64,000 bases of DNA from Polyodon spathula (Eukaryota > Chordata > Actinopteri > Acipenseriformes > Polyodontidae): assembly GCF_017654505.1 (NCBI RefSeq), contig NC_054541.1, positions 50,423,486-50,487,485 of the forward strand. Reading direction: 5' to 3'. Made by a program: the position numbers and the translations under genes. Shown one piece after another: positions 44,896 to 56,839 of the stretch (position 1 is the stretch's first letter; each line of letters starts with the position of its first letter). The notes beneath the pieces were generated by a model. That model was given only the letters and a program-made list of their open reading frames with translations. It was not told the origin of the DNA and made no database searches.

Positions 44896-46636
44896 CAACT
44901 CGCCTGCTTCCAATCAGCCAGTGCACAAGAATCTAAGTATCATCCATATTTTTTTTTTTTTTTGTTTTTATTTTTTTTATTTTAATTTTTTTGTTTTATT
45001 TTTTTTTATTCAGGTCCTCAAACTGAATTGACATTATGGACATTTTAAACGAAAGGTGACCACACACAGGGATGGAAATAAGACTCCTGTTGCATAGCAG
45101 TTTTACCCACTCCAGACTTTGTTATCAGCTTGATTAGCCCTAGTGTATAGCTAATGCGCTACGGTGTGTTTTCTTAAACTCATAGTACAACAAGGATGGA
45201 TCAAGCTGCTATGCGATATATTCCATGCAATGCACTGACCTCTGCTGGTTGAGATCAGTGCAGATTAATGTGTAGTGACAGGGCAACACTCCTGAGCACA
45301 GTACAGACATGACCAGAGGCAGAGGCAGATTGGAATTAGAGGCAGTACTGCTGTAGCCGGGTCAGGGTACAGCAAGGGGGTGCAATACCCCTGCTGCCTT
45401 CACAATGGAGTGGGATTCACGCTACCTTATTGGAAGGGATTGTTACCCAGTTAAGAAAAGAGGCAAAGCGTTTTTCTTATACTGAGCTATTCACAGACGT
45501 TTACACATTCAGCCCAGGTTCCCAGAAACCTTTACTGAGTGAACTGCATACACAAACAGACCTCCACCAGAATGAAGCAGCTGTTTCCGGCACTAATGTG
45601 CACTTTCACGGTGAATTCCTGGTGCAACTGTAACCCACTGGTTTTATTTCTTCCAGAATTACTGGACGTGACTGGCTTAGGGGAGCAGCAGAGTGAAGAG
45701 GGGTGGGAGGGATGCTTGGAGTCGAGCACACAGTTGGGATAAAGTGTGGGAAAGACCCCAGAGCCACTGGGAGACTCGTAGCAGCTCTGATACAGAACAT
45801 CCAGCTGCCATCCCTGCCCAGACAAACTTCCTACTGGATACTAGAATAGAGTTCCTTAGGGACAGGCAGGGTTTACTGCATTACTACATGCAACGCCCCC
45901 CACCCCCACCATTGCATCCTGGCGTTGTGTTGTTACAACAGAGTCCTGTGCCGCTACAGCGCAGTCCTGTGCCGCTACAGCGCAGTCCTGTTTCTGAGGC
46001 TTGTTCACAGGTCTGCAGTGTTGGAGGAGGAGGAGTCACAGATGCTGGTCATGGGAGCCATCGTCGCCTCAGTCACTTCTGAATTTGGGTTGAGCTAAAT
46101 GTTTGTGGTGTGCTTGATCCACGGAGCTACATTTTAAAAAAGCAAATTGCTTGGTTCTCTCTATTTGTTGTACCCACCCCACCCCCCCATGAAAAGTAAT
46201 GACACTGCATGCATTCCGTTCTGAATAAGGGAATACAATGTGAACATGAAAATTATGATTTTTACAGACTAAACAAAATAAAAATCTTACATACCAAACT
46301 GACACACTAGGTACACAGTAAAACAAGAGCTACATTTTTTAATAGAAACAAAACCACACGCACATACAATGTTACAACTTTTGTTGGTCAATTCATCTGT
46401 TCTGAACACAAAGGTTTTGTCTACTTTGTTACACACGTGAAGCTGTAATATTGCATTTTCACAGCTCCTTAACACAGACAACAAACAAACAAAACCCCCA
46501 CTGTTTCAGGCTTGCAATACATAAAGGCACAGTGAAAACAAAAGCTAGGGCAAAGCCATTGGAAGCTGTTTTAACCCTTTCAGTTACTGCTCACTAGTTT
46601 GGTAAAACTATCAGCACATCTTGTGTCCTGTCAGAT
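44896..46636. other. No gene seen; T-rich tract, MITE and short repeats
   Basis: A 65-bp T-rich tract lies at 44948-45012, MITE copy 6 at 45069-45225, and a three-fold GCAGTCCTGTGCCGCTACAG repeat at about 45940-45990. The remaining open frames have no recognisable similarity. Confidence 0.5.
45069..45225. mobile_element. Inverted-repeat MITE family A, copy 6
   Basis: Starts GGGATGGAAATAAGACTCCT, has TTGATTAGCCCTAGTGTATA in the core, and ends GGATCAAGCTGCTATGCGAT. Same core orientation as copies 3, 5 and 7. Confidence 0.82.
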
Positions 46637-47724
46637 CATCCTGAGCCCCTGAGACCACCCCCACCCGCACCTCCACCCTCCGAGGGTCTCTGTGTGACCC
46701 GGGTCGTCCTGAGCTCCTGAGCCCCTGAGCTCCTGAGACCACCCCCACCTCCGCCTCCACCCTCCGAGGGTCTCTGTGTGACCCGGGTCGTCCTGAGCTC
46801 CTGAGCCCCTGAGCTCCTGAGACCACCCCCACCTCCGCCTCCACCCTCCGAGGGTCTCTGTGTGACCCGGGTCGTCCTGAGCTCCTGAGCCCCTGAGCTC
46901 CTGAGACCACCCCCACCTCCGCCTCCACCCTCCGAGGGTCTCTGTGTGACCCGGGTCGTCCTGAGCTCCTGAGCCCCTGAGCTCCTGAGACCACCCCCAC
47001 CTCCGCCTCCACCCTCCGAGGGTCTCTGTGTGACCCGGGTCGTCCTGAGCTCCTGAGCCCCTGAGCTCCTGAGACCACCCCCACCCGCACCTCCACCCTC
47101 CGAGGGTCTCTGTGTGACCCGGGTCGTCCTGAGCTCCTGAGCCCCTGAGCTCCTGAGACCACCCCCACCCCCACCTCCACCCTCCGAGGGTCTCTGTGTG
47201 ACCCGGGTCGTCCTGAGCTCCTGAGCCCCTGAGCTCCTGAGACCACCCCCACCCGCACCTCCACCCTCCGAGGGTCTCTGTGTGACCCGGGTCGTCCTGA
47301 GCTCCTGAGCCCCTGAGCTCCTGAGACCACCCCCACCCGCACCTCCACCCTCCGAGGGTCTCTGTGTGACCCGGGTCGTCCTGAGCTCCTGAGCCCCTGA
47401 GCTCCTGAGACCACCCCCACCCCCACCTCTGCCCTCCATGGGTCTCTGTGTGACTCGGGTCGTCCTGAGCTCCTGAGCCCCTGAGCTCCTGAGACCACCC
47501 CCACCTCCAAAAAAAGGTGGGTGCAACTCGGTGTGAGGAACTCCAGGGGGTGGTCCTGAGCTCCTGAGACCACCCCCACCCCCACCTCTGCCCTCCATGG
47601 GTCTCTGTGTGACTCGGGTCGTCCTGAGCTCCTGAGCCCCTGAGCTCCTGAGACCACCCCCACCCCCACCTCCACCCTCCGAGGGTCTCTGTGTGACCTG
47701 GGTCGTCCTGAGCCCCTGAGACCA
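46637..47724. repeat. 84-bp C-rich minisatellite, about 12 units
   Basis: GAGGGTCTCTGTGTGACCCG recurs every 84 bp from 46682. Within the unit a CCTGAGCTCCTGAGCCC sub-repeat is visible. The minus strand is G-rich (GGAGGCGGAGGTGGGGGTGG). 84 is a multiple of three, so the three minus-strand frames stay open; they are not genes. Confidence 0.97.
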
Positions 47725-47734
47725 TGAGCTTAGT

Positions 47735-47777
47735 ACTTTGTATTCAAAGGGTTTACAGAACCCTTTGAATACAAAGT
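47735..47777. repeat. Perfect inverted repeat, 19-bp arms, 5-bp loop
   Basis: Arm 1 ACTTTGTATTCAAAGGGTT at 47735-47753, spacer TACAG, arm 2 its exact reverse complement at 47759-47777. It sits about 10 bp beyond the 84-bp array. Confidence 0.97.
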
Positions 47778-48869
47778 CACCCCCTCAAATGACATGAGAG
47801 GCTCCTTAGCGGGTCTTTATCAACATGAAACCAAAACAAAAAAAACACCTGTGTTTCTTCAAGTGATAGCAATATGGATTCTAATTACAGCACTAAGGAA
47901 TAACCTTCAAGAAGAGAAATAAGACTCCTATTGCATAGCAGTTTCATTCATTCCAGGTCTTATGACGAGCTTGACTAGCCATAGTGTAGAGGTAACTAGA
48001 TCAGGTGTGTCTTATTAACCTCACAGTAAAACCAGAACTGGATCAAACTGCAATACAACAGGAACTATACTTCCATTCCAGTTTTTGTTACATATACATA
48101 TTTTAAAAACAGACATTTGCAACATACTCCTCAGGTCTGCATCTCTAGCCTCTCCTTCCCAGGGAAGGGTCTCTGCTACCCGGGCAGTAAGCAGGATCAG
48201 GACCAGACTAAGACTCTCCAATATGCAGGTGGAATGAGGAGGGTTTATCCAGGGATCAGATTGGGTTTGGTTCGGACCGTTATCACAGAAATGGAATATT
48301 CACAACAGCAGGGATCAGTGTCTTTCTCAGGCTTGTCGCAGTGCAGCTCTAAGCATTTGCTAGCTTCAGATATTTTGCAAGCCAACTTCTATTATTAGAT
48401 GTTTCCAAAACTAAAAAGCCATTTAAAAGAATAATAACAATAATAATAATAATAATAATATGCTAATGGTGCATGTGCAGTGCTTGGCAGATGTTTCAGG
48501 AGGGACTGTCACAGTGATTGATCTTCCTGGAGAATAGTCTTAGCTGCAGATTCCTGCTCCAGATATGAACGCCATGAGGGACTAGAGCTGGTGATCATGG
48601 AGGGGAATGTCATTCATCCCTCCAGGACAACAAACACCTTGAAGAATTCTGCTTCATAATACACATGCACAAATATATACAAAAAAATGTGCTTTTAAAA
48701 CTTGAAAAAAGAATATTTTAATATAAAAGCACATCGACGACAGAAATAAAATTCTATCCAAATATACGAACAGATTCACCAAACTAAACCGTGCAGATGC
48801 TGCTTCCTCTCCTCCTAGTCCTCTCTGTTCCACGCTAACACAGTTTGATTCTGCTTTAATCTCCTCCTG
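47778..48869. other. No gene seen; MITE and AAT microsatellite
   Basis: Contains MITE copy 7 and an (AAT)n run at about 48430-48462. Nothing else is recognisable. Confidence 0.5.
47911..48082. mobile_element. Inverted-repeat MITE family A, copy 7
   Basis: AAGACTCCTATTGCATAGCA near the left end is the exact reverse complement of TGCTATGCAATAGGAGTCTT-type right ends in other copies. Core TAGTGTAGAGGTAACTAGAT and CAGGTGTGTCTTATTAACCT. Right end ATCAAACTGCAATACAACAG then TTCCATTCC. Confidence 0.82.
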
Positions 48870-49405
48870 AAACAGAGATCCAGAACCGGAGAGCTCTACA
48901 GTAAACAGAGAGCCAGAACCAGAGGGCTCTACAGTAAACAGAGAGCCAGAACCAGAGGGCTCTACAGTAAACAGAGATCCAGAGGACTCTACAGTAAACA
49001 GAGATCCAGAACCGGAGAGCTCTACAGTAAACAGAGAGCCAGAACCAGAGGGCTCTACAGTAAACAGAGATCCAGAACCAGAGAGCTCTACAGTAAACAG
49101 AGAGCCAGAACCAGAGAGCTCTACAGTAAACAGAGATCCAGAGGACTCTACAGTAAACAGAGATCCAGAACCAGAGAGCTCTACAGTAAACAGAGATCCA
49201 GAGGACTCTACAGTAAACAGAGATCCAGAACCAGAGAGCTCTACAGTAAACAGAGAGCCAGAACCAGAGGGCTCTACAGTAAACAGAGATCCAGAGGACT
49301 CTACAGTAAACAGAGATCCAGAACCAGAGAGCTCTACAGTAAACAGAGATCCAGAACCAGAGAGCTCTACAGTAAACAGAGAGCCAGAACCAGAGAGCTC
49401 TATTT
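48870..49405. repeat. 33/27-bp minisatellite, about 17 units
   Basis: Units read CTCTACAGTAAACAGAG(A/G) then (T/G)CCAGAACCAGAG(A/G)G; a 27-bp form lacks six bases (AACCAG). Both are multiples of three, which gives a long minus-strand open frame that is not a gene. Confidence 0.96.
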
Positions 49406-49759
49406 TCCACTTTGAATAGAATTTTCCACTCAGAGGGCTCCAGATGCACATGCACTAGGAACAGATATTTTATATCTCGCACGCACAGGGGCGGGCGTGT
49501 AGTGACTGAACTGCATTTCTGCTACCTGTTAGTGTGTCCTATATCCAGAAGCGCCTCCTCACAGGAGGAGGGTGGCAGCGCTATGTTTTCACAAGGCGAG
49601 GCCATAAAGGTATAGGCGTGTCTCTATAGAAAAGGAAAGTGAAACTGAGGTGAACTTAAACACAAAAAATCTTTCTGGTACCAGGCAAGCAGGGGTTTAA
49701 CCAATCGATGGTGCACCGATGAATCGGGGTCCTTTCTTTACATGCTACATCATATCGTG

Positions 49760-50690
49760 ATAGAGTGTGTTTTATAGTTGGTATGAATACACTCTGCCTC
49801 TCTCTCTCGTGTGTGTTTTATAGTTGGTATGAATACACTCTGCCTCTCTCTCTCGTGTGTTTTATAGTTGGTATGAATACACTCTGCCTCTCTCTCTCTC
49901 GTGTGTTTTATAGTTGGTATGAATACACTCTGCCTCTCTCTCTCGTGTGTTTTATAGTTGGTATGAATACACTCTGCCTCTCTCTCTCGTGTGTTTTATA
50001 GTTGGTATGAATACACTCTGCCTCTCTCTCTCTACACTCTGCCTCTCTCTCTCGTGTGTTTTATAGTTGGTATGAATACACTCTGCCTCTCTCTCTCGTG
50101 TGTTTTATAGTTGGTATGAATACACTCTGCCTCTCTCTCTCGTGTGTGTTTTATAGTTGGTATGAATACACTCTGCCTCTCTCTCTCGTGTGTTTTATAG
50201 TTGGTATGAATACACTCTGCCTCTCTCTCTCGTGTGTGTTTTATAGTTGGTATGAATACACTCTGCCTCTCTCTCTCGTGTGTTTTATAGTTGGTATGAA
50301 TACACTCTGCCTCTCTCTCTCGTGTGTGTTTTATAGTTGGTATGAATACACTCTGCCTCTCTCTCTCGTGTGTTTTATAGTTGGTATGAATACACTCTGC
50401 CTCTCTCTCTCGTGTGTTTTATAGTTGGTATGAATACACTCTGCCTCTCTCTCTCGTGTGTATGAATTTTATAGTTGGTATGAATACACTCTGCCTCTCT
50501 CTCTCGTGTGTTTTATAGTTGGTATGAATACACTCTGCCTCTCTCTCTCGTGTGTTTTATAGTTGGTATGAATACACTCTGCCTCTCTCTCTCGTGTGTT
50601 TTATAGTTGGTATGAATACACTCTGCCTCTCTCTCTCGTGTGTTTTATAGTTGGTATGAATACACTCTGCCTCTCTCTTGTATGTGTGTG
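49760..50690. repeat. 42-bp minisatellite, left block, about 21 units
   Basis: Units read GTGTTTTATAGTTGGTATGA then ATACACTCTGCC plus a variable (TC)n run and CGT. Unit length ranges over 42-46 bp because of TC and GT slippage. Confidence 0.97.
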
Positions 50691-50994
50691 TTAGTAGAGA
50701 GACACTCAAAATCTCTCTCTACTTAATGTGAGACGGAGACACTCTGCCACAACCTCAAACCATCTCTATGTTGTTTTATAGTTGGTAGAAGACACTCTCA
50801 CACCTCTCTCTCTCGTGGGGGTTTTATGTGAGACGGAGAGATGAGATACACTCTGCCTCTCTCTATCGTGTGTACTTATATGTGAGACGGAAGACACTCT
50901 GCCTCTCTCTCTCCTCATTGGTGTTATATAGTTGTATGAATACCTCTGCTGCAAAATCTCTCGGGGTGTTTGTGATAGTTGGTATGTAATACAC
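50691..50994. repeat. Degenerate island inside the 42-bp array
   Basis: Recognisable but strongly diverged fragments (GAGACGGAGACACTCTGCC, TGTTTTATAGTTGGTAGAAG, TATGTGAGACGGAAGACACT) sit between two blocks of near-identical units. This could be an ancient block, or low-quality assembled sequence. Confidence 0.8.
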
Positions 50995-52390
50995 TCTCTC
51001 TCTCTCTCTTGTGTGTTTTATAGTTGGTATGAATACACTCTGCCTCTCTCTCTCGTGTGTTTTATAGTTGGTATGAATACACTCTGCCTCTCTCTCTCGT
51101 GTGTTTTATAGTTGGTATGAATACACTCTGCCTCTCTCTCTCGTGTGTTTTATAGTTGGTATGAATACACTCTGCCTCTCTCTCTCGTGTGTTTTATAGT
51201 TGGTATGAATACACTCTGCCTCTCTCTCTCGTGTGTTTTATAGTTGGTATGAATACACTCTGCCTCTCTCTCTCGTGTGTTTTATAGTTGGTATGAATAC
51301 ACTCTGCCTCTCTCTCTCGTGTGTTTTATAGTTGGTATGAATACACTCTGCCTCTCTCTCTCGTGTGTTTTATAGTTGGTATGAATACACTCTGCCTCTC
51401 TCTCTCGTGTGTTTTATAGTTGGTATGAATACACTCTGCCTCTCTCTCTCGTGTGTTTTATAGTTGGTATGAATACACTCTGCCTCTCTCTCTCGTGTGT
51501 TTTATAGTTGGTATGAATACACTCTGCCTCTCTCTCTCGTGTGTTTTATAGTTGGTATGAATACACTCTGCCTCTCTCTCTCGTGTGTGTTTTATAGTTG
51601 GTATGAATACACTCTGCCTCTCTCTCTCGTGTGTGTTTTATAGTTGGTATGAATACACTCTGCCTCTCTCTCTCGTGTGTTTTATAGTTGGTATGAATAC
51701 ACTCTGCCTCTCTCTCTCGTGTGTTTTATAGTTGGTATGAATACACTCTGCCTCTCTCTCTCGTGTGTTTTATAGTTGGTATGAATACACTCTGCCTCTC
51801 TCTCTCTCGTGTGTTTTATAGTTGGTATGAATACACTCTGCCTCTCTCTCTCTCGTGTGTGTTTTATAGTTGGTATGAATACACTCTGCCTCTCTCTCTC
51901 GTGTGTTTTATAGTTGGTATGAATACACTCTGCCTCTCTCTCTCGTGTGTTTTATAGTTGGTATGAATACACTCTGCCTCTCTCTCTCGTGTGTTTTATA
52001 GTTGGTATGAATACACTCTGCCTCTCTCTCTCGTGTGTTTTATAGTTGGTATGAATACACTCTGCCTCTCTCTCTCTCGTGTGTTTTATAGTTGGTATGA
52101 ATACACTCTGCCTCTCTCGTGTGTTTTATAGTTGGTATGAATACACTCTGCCTCTCTCGTGTGTTTTATAGTTGGTATGAATACACTCTGCCTCTCTCGT
52201 GTGTTTTATAGTTGGTATGAATACACTCTGCCTCTCTCGTGTGTTTTATAGTTGGTATGAATACACTCTGCCTCTCTCGTGTGTTTTATGGTTGGTATGA
52301 ATACACTCTGCCTCTCTCGTGTATTTTATAGTTGGTATGAATACACTCTGCCTCTCTCGTGTGTTTTATAGTTGTATGAGCACACACTCT
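50995..52390. repeat. 42-bp minisatellite, right block, about 33 units
   Basis: Same family as 49760-50690. The last eight or so units (52090-52380) have a shorter TC run, giving 38 bp, showing a local sub-expansion. Confidence 0.97.
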
Positions 52391-52557
52391 GACTCTCATG
52401 TGAGACAGTGTAACCTGACCAGCCCTCTCTCTGAACTGCTGCGCTCGTTAGCATAGCACACAGAACAAGAGATCAGGATGGACACCACCTAGAGACTGTC
52501 TCCCTGCCTCCTAGCCTCCCGTCATATCAGACAGAGTGGTTTGTAAACATGAGGCAG

Positions 52558-52945
52558 AATGCAAACATTGAAGAGATCTGTATCACTGACATACCCAGAG
52601 GATAAAACAATGAAGAGATCTGTATCACTGACATGCCCAGAGGATAAAACAATGAAGAGATCTGTATCACTGACATGCCCAGAGGATAAAACAATGAAGA
52701 GATCTGTATCACTGACATGCCCAGAGGATAAAACAATGAAGAGATCTGTATCACTGACATGCCCAGAGGATAAAACAATGAAGAGATCTGTATCACTGAC
52801 ATGCCCAGAGGATAAAACAATGAAGAGATCTGTATCACTGACATGCCCAGAGGATAAAACAATGAAGAGATCTGTATCACTGACATGCCCAGAGGATAAA
52901 ACAATGAAGAGATCTGTATCACTGACATGCCCAGAGGATAAAACA
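52558..52945. repeat. 42-bp minisatellite, 9 units
   Basis: Units read ATGAAGAGATCTGTATCACT then GACATGCCCAGAGGATAAAACA; only the first unit differs (CATACCC). Frames on both strands are open because of the multiple-of-three length; none is a gene. Confidence 0.97.
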
Positions 52946-54205
52946 ATGTGGCAGTGAAGGGGTTCAGTTCTACTGGACAAGACTCTTAAGGGAGCTTTGC
53001 TGACAGGATCATAGAATACAGCTTTATTGATTTGGCCAGAGGTTAAATTTACTAGACACACCAGCAGTGAAACTTAACACCGAGATTTACACTCAAAGCG
53101 TGCTATCTTCATAGTGCTGAAACTTCAAAAGTGACGAGACGCGAGTCACACAGAACATCCAGCTTGAGCCAGCTCCTCGGACAGGATTTATTACTCCGGT
53201 CCGAGTTCAAGCCCTACACCACTCACTGCCCTTCAGACATCTCAGTTCTTTTTCTTTCAAAAGAAAACTATGAATAACTGTCAGGGTGTTGCCACGCTCG
53301 TTCACTTGAATCGAGATGCGTCCTCTAGACTCTTCAGTGGTGTTGTAGTGAAAAGAATAATTGGGTAAAACTAACCCTTTCAGAGTGCCAGGTCAGGCAG
53401 CAGCATGGTCAACACTGAGGCTGTGCAGAGATGCCCTCAGTAGATTACGCACATGTCAGTTGTGGTGGTCCTGCAGAATTGTGGGTTAAAGATTATAAAT
53501 CAGAAGAGACTCTGCCCATCGTTGAATGTGCCCGAATCGCTTTATATAATAAACTGGAACATGCCTTGGCTTTAACCCTTGGTATAGCTGGGCTCTGCTT
53601 ATCACAGGACAGTAGAAATGGGTAAATGCCATACTGCTCAAATGAGGACTTTGTAAGCTCAGCTTACCCGCGTTGACCCTCGACTACACCACTGCTTCGC
53701 TCCCTCTCAGAGAGGCATTGCCCCCAAGGACAGAGTGATCAATGCCAGCAGCGCCCGTCCTTTCTCAACCACTAAGCACCTCCGAGACAGATGGGGTTCA
53801 GGCTCCAGTGTGGTCTTACCTCTAACCTGGTTTCATTGTTTAGACTCTGGATGGCTGACGGCTGCCCTTTTTTTTTTTTTTTACTTAGGTCGGTTTCCAG
53901 CCTTTAAACACATTTCTCAGGGGATTTCATTCTTCCACAGAATGATCCAGGATTTCACAGGGGTCTCAGAAGGAGGTCACGCAATACTTTCATCAGAACA
54001 CAGAGGAATGAAAAAGCACTGGCGAAAAAGACTAAAGCAGGAAAAGATCAGATTAACAGGAAGGGGAGCTGTCAAGAACCCCCCCCCAGCTCCGAGAGAA
54101 TAATGAGACGAGTGCAGTTACTCCACTGTCCTCTCTCCAGCACTCGCTGCCCTCCCCACCACCCTGCTCTTAGGAAAACAGGGGGAGAGAAAAGCAGAGC
54201 AATCA
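52946..54205. other. No gene seen
   Basis: Unique sequence. A tRNA B-box-like GAGTTCAAGCCC at about 53204 could belong to an old SINE, but nothing else supports it. Confidence 0.4.
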
Positions 54206-54800
54206 GCCGTCCTCACAGGCCTGCCCATCACTACAGCAGAGCAAGAAGCGATCAGCCGTCCTCACACAGGCCTGTCCATCACTACAGCAGAGCAAGAAGC
54301 GACCAGCCGTCCTCACACAGGCCTGTCCATCACTACAGCAGAGCAAGAAGCGACCAGCCGTCCTCACACAGGCCTGTCCATCACTACAGCAGAGCAAGAA
54401 GCGACCAGCCGTCCTCACAAAGGCCTGTCCATCACTACAGCAGAGCAAGAAGCGACCAGCCGTCCTCACACAGGCCTGTCCATCACTACAGCAGAGCAAG
54501 AAGCGATCAGCCGTCCTCACACAGGCCTGTCCATCACTACAGCAGAGCAAGAAGCGACCAGCCATCCTCACACAGGCCTGTCCATCACTACAGCAGAGCA
54601 AGAAGCGACCAGCCGTCCTCACACAGGCCTGTCCATCACTACAGCAGAGCAAGAAGCGACCAGCCGTCCTCACACAGGCCTGTCCATCACTACAGCAGAG
54701 CAAGAAGCGACCAGCTGTCCTCACACAGGCCTGTCCATCACTACAGCAGAGCAAGAAGCGATCAGCCGTCCTCACACAGGCCTGTCCATCACTACAGCAG
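54206..54800. repeat. 51-bp minisatellite, 11-12 units
   Basis: Units read ACAGGCCTGTCCATCACTAC, AGCAGAGCAAGAAGCGACC and AGCCGTCCTCAC. Open frames on both strands (17-residue repeats) are by-products of the 51-bp period. Confidence 0.97.
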
Positions 54801-55861
54801 ATGTGATTCTTCTGTAATCAATGTGAACTGCATTTCCATGAGAACTCGCTATTCAGAGAGGAAAGCCATTTCATTAATTTTATGATTTTGATCATGCACT
54901 GATTGGCTGGTTTAAATTTCAGATCCTTTGAACTGGGTAATGCAGCTGAAATACATAAACAGTATTCTGCATGGGGGGGGAGCATAAAATGCTTTGTTAG
55001 AGTTGCCTGCAGTTACTAGTTTTTACACCTTCCGTTTGCAAACTGGAGCAGATTACAAACAAAGAACTGTAAATGCAAATGAAGGCTCACAGGACATGGA
55101 AAATGAGCAGCTTGTGTTAGACAAGGATGAGCTCAGAACGCAGAGCCTCAGAGAGAACGCAGCTCTGTGTGCAGCGGGAAGGCATGCCGCTCCCAGCGCC
55201 CAGCTCCACTCCCAATGTGAACCAGATGTGCTCAGACTTGCTCAGGAATCCTGCCCTCCCGAGAGAGCAGGGGATTGTGGGAGGTGTCCATGGAAACCAC
55301 ACATGGCCTGCCGGCTGCTTCAGGCTTTAAAAGTCGGGCCTGAAAGCGATGATTTAAAACAAGAAACAAGGTATACTGTATTCAAGGTACACTGTATTCA
55401 TGTGAACATGGCCACTGTATGAGTCATTAATAAAAGGTTAAGATTTTGAAAAACACCCAGCAGTGCATGCAAGTCCCTTCAGCCTACAGGAAAACTAAAT
55501 ATAAATAAATACAAAAACATGCCAAGTTAATATATTAATGTTTTAGGGAAGAGGAGCTTTTAAAACAGCACTGAACTGAACCCCAATTCAAGAGAAACCA
55601 AAGATTAACACCTGCACTATGGATGACACTGAAATCAAGCAGACTGATGTTCTGGCGAAGGCTTTCATCAGTGTGCACAAGGTTTACCTCCTGCTTTTCA
55701 CAATGTGTGGGAGTTACAGATGGGCAAATACTTCAGTCTACCCTGCTTGTTGTTTTTGCTTCTGTGTGCTGTGGAACCTGGGAGGTAGAAAGAAGCTGAA
55801 GGAGTCAAAGCTCGCTGCTGGAGCCGCAGCCTGGCCGAGGTTTCTTTTCATATATATAAAC
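54801..55861. other. No gene seen
   Basis: The open frame at 54994-55422 has no recognisable domain and no supporting context. The rest is unique non-coding sequence. Confidence 0.45.
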
Positions 55862-56839
55862 CTCAGAATGGAGAGTGGTAACCAGTGGAGTACCACAGGG
55901 ATCAGTATTAGGTCCTCTGCTATTCCTAATCTACATTAATGATTTAGATTCTGGTATAGTAAGCAAACTTGTTAAATTCGCAGACGACACAAAAATAGGA
56001 GGAGTGGCAAACACTGTTGCAGCAGCAAAGGTCATTCAAAATGATCTAGACAAGATTCAGAACTGGGCAGACACATGGCAAATGACATTTAATAGAGAAA
56101 AGTGTAAGGTACTGCACGCAGGAAATAAAAATGTACATTATAAATATCATATGGGAGATATTGAAATTGGAGAAGGAATCTATGAAAAAGACCTAGGAGT
56201 TTTTGTTGACTCAGAAATGTCTTCATCTAGGCAATGTGGGGAAGCTATAAAAAAGGCTAACAAGATGCTCGGATACATTGTGAAAAGTGTTGAATTTAAA
56301 TCAAGGGAAGTAATGTTAAAACTGTACAATGCACTAGTAAGACCTCATCTTGAATACTGTGTGCAGTTCTGGTCACCTCGCTATAAAAAAGATATTGCTG
56401 CTCTAGAAAGAGTGCAAAGAAGAGCGACCAGAATTATTCTGGGCTTAAAAGGCATGTCATATGCAGACAGGCTAAAAGAATTGAATCTGTTCAGTCTTGA
56501 ACAAAGAAGACTACGTGGCGACCTAATTCAAGCATTCAAAATTCTAAAAGGTATTGACAGTGTCGACCCAAGGGACTTTTTCAGCCTGAAAAAAGAAACA
56601 AGGACCAGGGGTCACAAATGGAGATTAGACAAAGGGGCATTCAGAACAGAAAATAGGAGGCACTTTTCTACACAGAGAATCGTGAGGGTCTGGAATCAAC
56701 TCCCCAGTAATGTTGTTGAAGCTGACACCCTGGGATCCTTCAAGAAGCTGCTCGATGAGATTTTGGGATCAATAAGCTACTAACAACCAAACGAGCAAGA
56801 TGGGCCGAATGGTCTCCTCTCGTTTGTAAACGTTCTTAT
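55862..56839 (+). mobile_element. Second copy of the CR1/L2-type LINE, 3' third only
   Basis: Matches the first copy from about 39992 onward with few differences, then ends with the same 3' tail (GGGCCGAATGGTCTCCTCTC, TTCTTATA). The 5' truncation falls just before the SVPQGSVLGP motif. Confidence 0.93.
55875..56783 (+). pseudogene. LINE reverse transcriptase C-terminal fragment (302 codons open)
   Basis: The fragment begins at VPQGSVLGPLLFLIYINDLD, retains the catalytic FADD, and continues to RVWNQLPSN and the end of the protein. The N-terminal RT fingers and the endonuclease are absent, so it cannot be functional. It is a 5'-truncated insertion of the same family as 38308-40981. Confidence 0.9.

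Noticed and set aside
46611..47725. Three overlapping minus-strand frames over 300 codons
   Set aside because: All three frames are open because the unit is 84 bp; the translation is pure repeat.
52522..53061. Repeats of 14 residues on both strands
   Set aside because: A 42-bp minisatellite, not a protein repeat.
53195..53215. tRNA gene from a B-box-like GAGTTCAAGCCC
   Set aside because: No A-box or cloverleaf could be built; at most a SINE relic.
54103..54885. 260-codon plus-strand frame with a 17-residue repeat, and the matching minus-strand frame
   Set aside because: Caused by the 51-bp period, open on both strands, with no recognisable domain.
54994..55422. 142-codon plus-strand frame
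   Set aside because: No recognisable similarity or gene context.
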